This document shows, piece after piece, positions 7,272 through 8,811 of a stretch of 8,811 nucleotides of DNA. The notes under the pieces are model-generated. The model saw only the letters and a program-made list of their open reading frames with translations. It ran no database searches and was not told the DNA's origin. The stretch's first letter is position 1, and each line of letters opens with the position of its first letter. The DNA lies in the NCBI GenBank assembly GCA_029932445.1, contig JAOZQB010000111.1, forward strand, positions 803 through 9,613. Reading direction: 5' to 3'. Made by a program: the position numbers and the translations under genes. This DNA comes from Bacteroidales bacterium. GTDB lineage: Bacteria > Bacteroidota > Bacteroidia > Bacteroidales > JAADGE01.

Positions 7272-8540
7272 ATGAAAACTTTAAAACCTTTTATTATTTC
7301 CTTATTTGTTGTATTTATTGCATTGAATATCAGCTCCTGCAAGAAAGATGAAAATCATCTGGGCAAGAAAAAGCTGAAAGATGTTTTGGTGTGGTCAGCC
7401 GTATTTTCCGATAATGAAGATAATGCCGATTTTATGAATGTTCCGGCAGTTGACGAAAATGATAATATTTTTATATTTTCTTTTTCAGAGAATACATATA
7501 CAATTAAATCTTATACAAAAGACGGAGTTTTAAATTGGGAAACTCAAATCGGTGATAAAATAAAAAGTCACTTGGTATACAAATCCGGCAAAATAATTTT
7601 CATTTCTTATGATGATAATGCCGTGAGCAATTATCTTAATTGCCTTGATTCAAAAACCGGCAATTCCCTTTGGAAAGAACAAACTTACTTTTCAGGTTCT
7701 GCATTAGCTCTGACAGATAACGGAATTATTACGGTAAATAATTTTAATCAAAATGATAATGATAATCTTTGCAAATACAGTTATGAAGGTGCCTTATTGC
7801 AGAATACGAAAATAAATAATCCCTATTCGGAAGAATTTAGGGCAATGTCCGTATTTAACAATAATATTTATCTCGTAGGCGGAATAGGAAATACATCATT
7901 GGCTGATTTATATATGTTTTCGGATAACGGAAGTACTTTTACAAAAGATTGGAATTTGACATTTTCATCAGATAACGGTTTTGCCGTGAGTGAAAATAAT
8001 GTTTCATGTGATTTATCGGTAAATAAAAACGGAGATGTTTATTTAATAACAGACAAAAATTTATATTCTGTTTCGAATTCGGGAGCCGTTAATTGGAAAG
8101 ATGAAAATATTGGTGAAGATTTAAGCGGTTCCGGAATTTATAAATATACGACCATAACCGATTCATCCTTTATTTTAGCCGGTGACGGAACAACTTTATA
8201 TAAATTTACACCCTCGGGTTTAAATGTTTGGGATTTTCCTGAAGAAGCAAGTTATCAAAACGGTCCCGTAATCGGTAATAACGGTATTTACTATACGGCA
8301 GAATCCGGAGGTTTAGGATTTTCGGGAATAAAAGCAATAAATTTTGACGGAACTTTTTATTGGAATACTTTGACGCCGGCAGTTAATGAACATACCGTTT
8401 TGCTGCATAACGGAAATTTAATTGCAATCGAAAACGGTGAAATCAGTTGCATAGAAACAGAATCCGGAGGGTTATCCGAAGATTCATCTTGGCCTAAAAT
8501 TTATTATGATTACGGAAATACTTGTTGTAATCAAAAATAA
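7272..8540 (+). CDS. Surface lipoprotein with eight-bladed PQQ-like propeller
   Basis: This 422-residue protein starts with a lipoprotein signal peptide ending in the lipobox I-S-S-C, with C23 the lipidated residue. The sequence C-K-K-D-E (23-27) fits the lipoprotein export signal C-x-K-(D/E)2 described for Bacteroidota, so surface exposure is likely. The rest is a PQQ/BamB-like beta-propeller. I count eight blade-like repeats, starting near residues 58, 101, 145, 192, 248, 293, 332 and 375. Each has an aliphatic strand, N-G/D-N-I-Y/F-like turn, and often 'G-x-x-x-W' (VLNWETQ, NSLWKEQ, AVNWKDE, LNVWDFP, TFYWNTL). It lacks an obvious PQQ-enzyme active site, so binding or scaffolding is more likely than catalysis. 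It ends with SSWPKIYYDYGNTCC, resembling the 'W-P-x-x-x-x-x-x-x-N-T' tail common in such proteins. It is not BamB proper, since no BAM-complex context is seen. No clear hairpin terminator follows. Confidence 0.85.
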   Translation: MKTLKPFIISLFVVFIALNISSCKKDENHLGKKKLKDVLVWSAVFSDNEDNADFMNVPAVDENDNIFIFSFSENTYTIKSYTKDGVLNWETQIGDKIKSHLVYKSGKIIFISYDDNAVSNYLNCLDSKTGNSLWKEQTYFSGSALALTDNGIITVNNFNQNDNDNLCKYSYEGALLQNTKINNPYSEEFRAMSVFNNNIYLVGGIGNTSLADLYMFSDNGSTFTKDWNLTFSSDNGFAVSENNVSCDLSVNKNGDVYLITDKNLYSVSNSGAVNWKDENIGEDLSGSGIYKYTTITDSSFILAGDGTTLYKFTPSGLNVWDFPEEASYQNGPVIGNNGIYYTAESGGLGFSGIKAINFDGTFYWNTLTPAVNEHTVLLHNGNLIAIENGEISCIETESGGLSEDSSWPKIYYDYGNTCCNQK

Positions 8541-8611
8541 TTTGTTTTTAGTGTAAAATTTCAAGGGTCTATGTTGATTTAAGTGGATAAAAATATTTTA
8601 TAAACCCCAAT

Positions 8612-8792
8612 TAAGGTTTAATAATAAGGTTCTATTTTATAATATAGTGGGTTGATTATTTTATAAATACTTTTTCTTAATTAAGGTAATAAGGTTTTGA
8701 AAACCGAGTAAATCTTTTTTTACTAAGGTTAAAAAACTGTAAATAAGGTTTATACAACAACAAATAAAACCTTATATATTATTTTAACCTTA
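8612..8792. repeat. Cluster of TAAGGTT heptamers in both orientations
   Basis: Exact TAAGGTT occurs at 8612-8618, 8625-8631, 8690-8696, 8724-8730 and 8744-8750, with a variant TAAGGTA at 8682-8688. The reverse complement AACCTTA is at 8768-8774 and 8786-8792. That makes seven exact copies and one variant in 181 bases. Start-to-start spacing is irregular (13, 57, 8, 34, 20, 24, 18). The flanks are not conserved, unlike CRISPR or most iterons. A cluster of regulator-binding sites is the simplest reading; iterons of a replication or transposition origin are an alternative. Confidence 0.6.
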
Positions 8793-8793
8793 G
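8723..8793. repeat. Nested inverted repeat (12-bp outer, 9-bp inner stem)
   Basis: CTAAGGTTAAAA (8723-8734) is exactly complementary to TTTTAACCTTAG (8782-8793). Inside it, ATAAGGTTT (8743-8751) is exactly complementary to AAACCTTAT (8767-8775), leaving a 15-base A/C-rich loop (8752-8766) containing CAACAACAA. The two stems are separated by unpaired bases of 8 and 6. No T-tract follows on either strand, so it does not look like an intrinsic terminator. Confidence 0.6.
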
Positions 8794-8811
8794 CAGAAAT
8801 AATGTTGAAAA

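Larger units (their letters stand above)
8541..8811. other. AT-rich non-coding tail with TAAGGTT repeats
   Basis: This 271-bp stretch has stops in all frames and no recognisable gene. The first 70 bases show no terminator hairpin. From 8612 on it is filled with TAAGGTT heptamers and inverted repeats described separately. An ATG at 8802 (MLK...) might open a gene running out of the window, preceded by TTTTAACCTTAGCAGAAATA, which resembles the sequence ahead of the kinase start (TTTTAACTTTGTATAAAAT). That is too little to annotate as a gene. Confidence 0.5.

Noticed and set aside
8691..8705. GGTTTTGAAAACC as a terminator for the lipoprotein gene
   Set aside because: It can fold only as a tiny AT-rich stem with no following T-tract, and lies over 150 bases from the stop codon; it more likely contains one of the heptamer copies by chance.
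8612..8792. CRISPR array
   Set aside because: The repeat unit is only 7 bp, spacing varies from 8 to 57 bases, and copies occur in both orientations; no cas genes are present.

Overview
The window is AT-rich DNA with low coding GC and no ribosomal or tRNA genes. It looks like chromosomal DNA from a member of the Bacteroidota. The reasons are -7 boxes of the form TAnnTTTG ahead of two genes, starts without Shine-Dalgarno sequences, a lipoprotein whose residues after the lipid cysteine read CKKDE, a histidine kinase with a periplasmic TPR domain, and an M1 peptidase with a GGGGMEF motif. This assignment is inferred from sequence style only. I see no transposase, integrase, phage gene, CRISPR array or complete mobile element.

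Layout. Positions 1-1467 (+) hold the 3' part of a gene for an envelope protein made of at least five OmpL47-like/Ig-like repeats of 91-102 residues. It converges with a small SiaC-family (DUF1987) regulatory protein at 1544-1921 (-), and both share a perfect 24-bp terminator stem at 1477-1527. A 197-bp divergent region separates siaC from a 78-residue protein with nine cysteines (2119-2355, +), unnamed. This is followed after 62 bp by a 916-residue sensor histidine kinase (2418-5168, +): signal peptide, TPR repeats, one transmembrane segment, two PAS domains, HisKA and HATPase. The kinase converges, with a single base between stop codons, on a secreted M1-family metallopeptidase (5170-7050, -). 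There is no room for a terminator between these two. The peptidase's best terminator lies inside the kinase gene, and a weaker hairpin for the kinase lies inside the peptidase gene. A 197-221 bp divergent region leads to a probable surface lipoprotein with an eight-bladed PQQ-like propeller (7272-8540, +). The last 271 bp are non-coding and carry a cluster of TAAGGTT heptamers in both orientations, ending in a nested inverted repeat just before a possible gene start at the window edge.

How the genes might work together. The products are mostly envelope or signalling proteins: a repeat adhesin-like protein, a periplasm-sensing kinase, a secreted peptidase and a surface lipoprotein, plus a cytoplasmic phospho-switch protein. 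Gene order does not form one obvious operon. The only plausible co-transcribed pair is the Cys-rich protein and the kinase, and the kinase also has its own -7 box. No response regulator, SiaA-like phosphatase or SiaB-like kinase is present, so the partners of the kinase and of SiaC must lie elsewhere. The strongest candidates for something undescribed are the TAAGGTT cluster, the reciprocal embedded terminators and the Cys-rich small protein.
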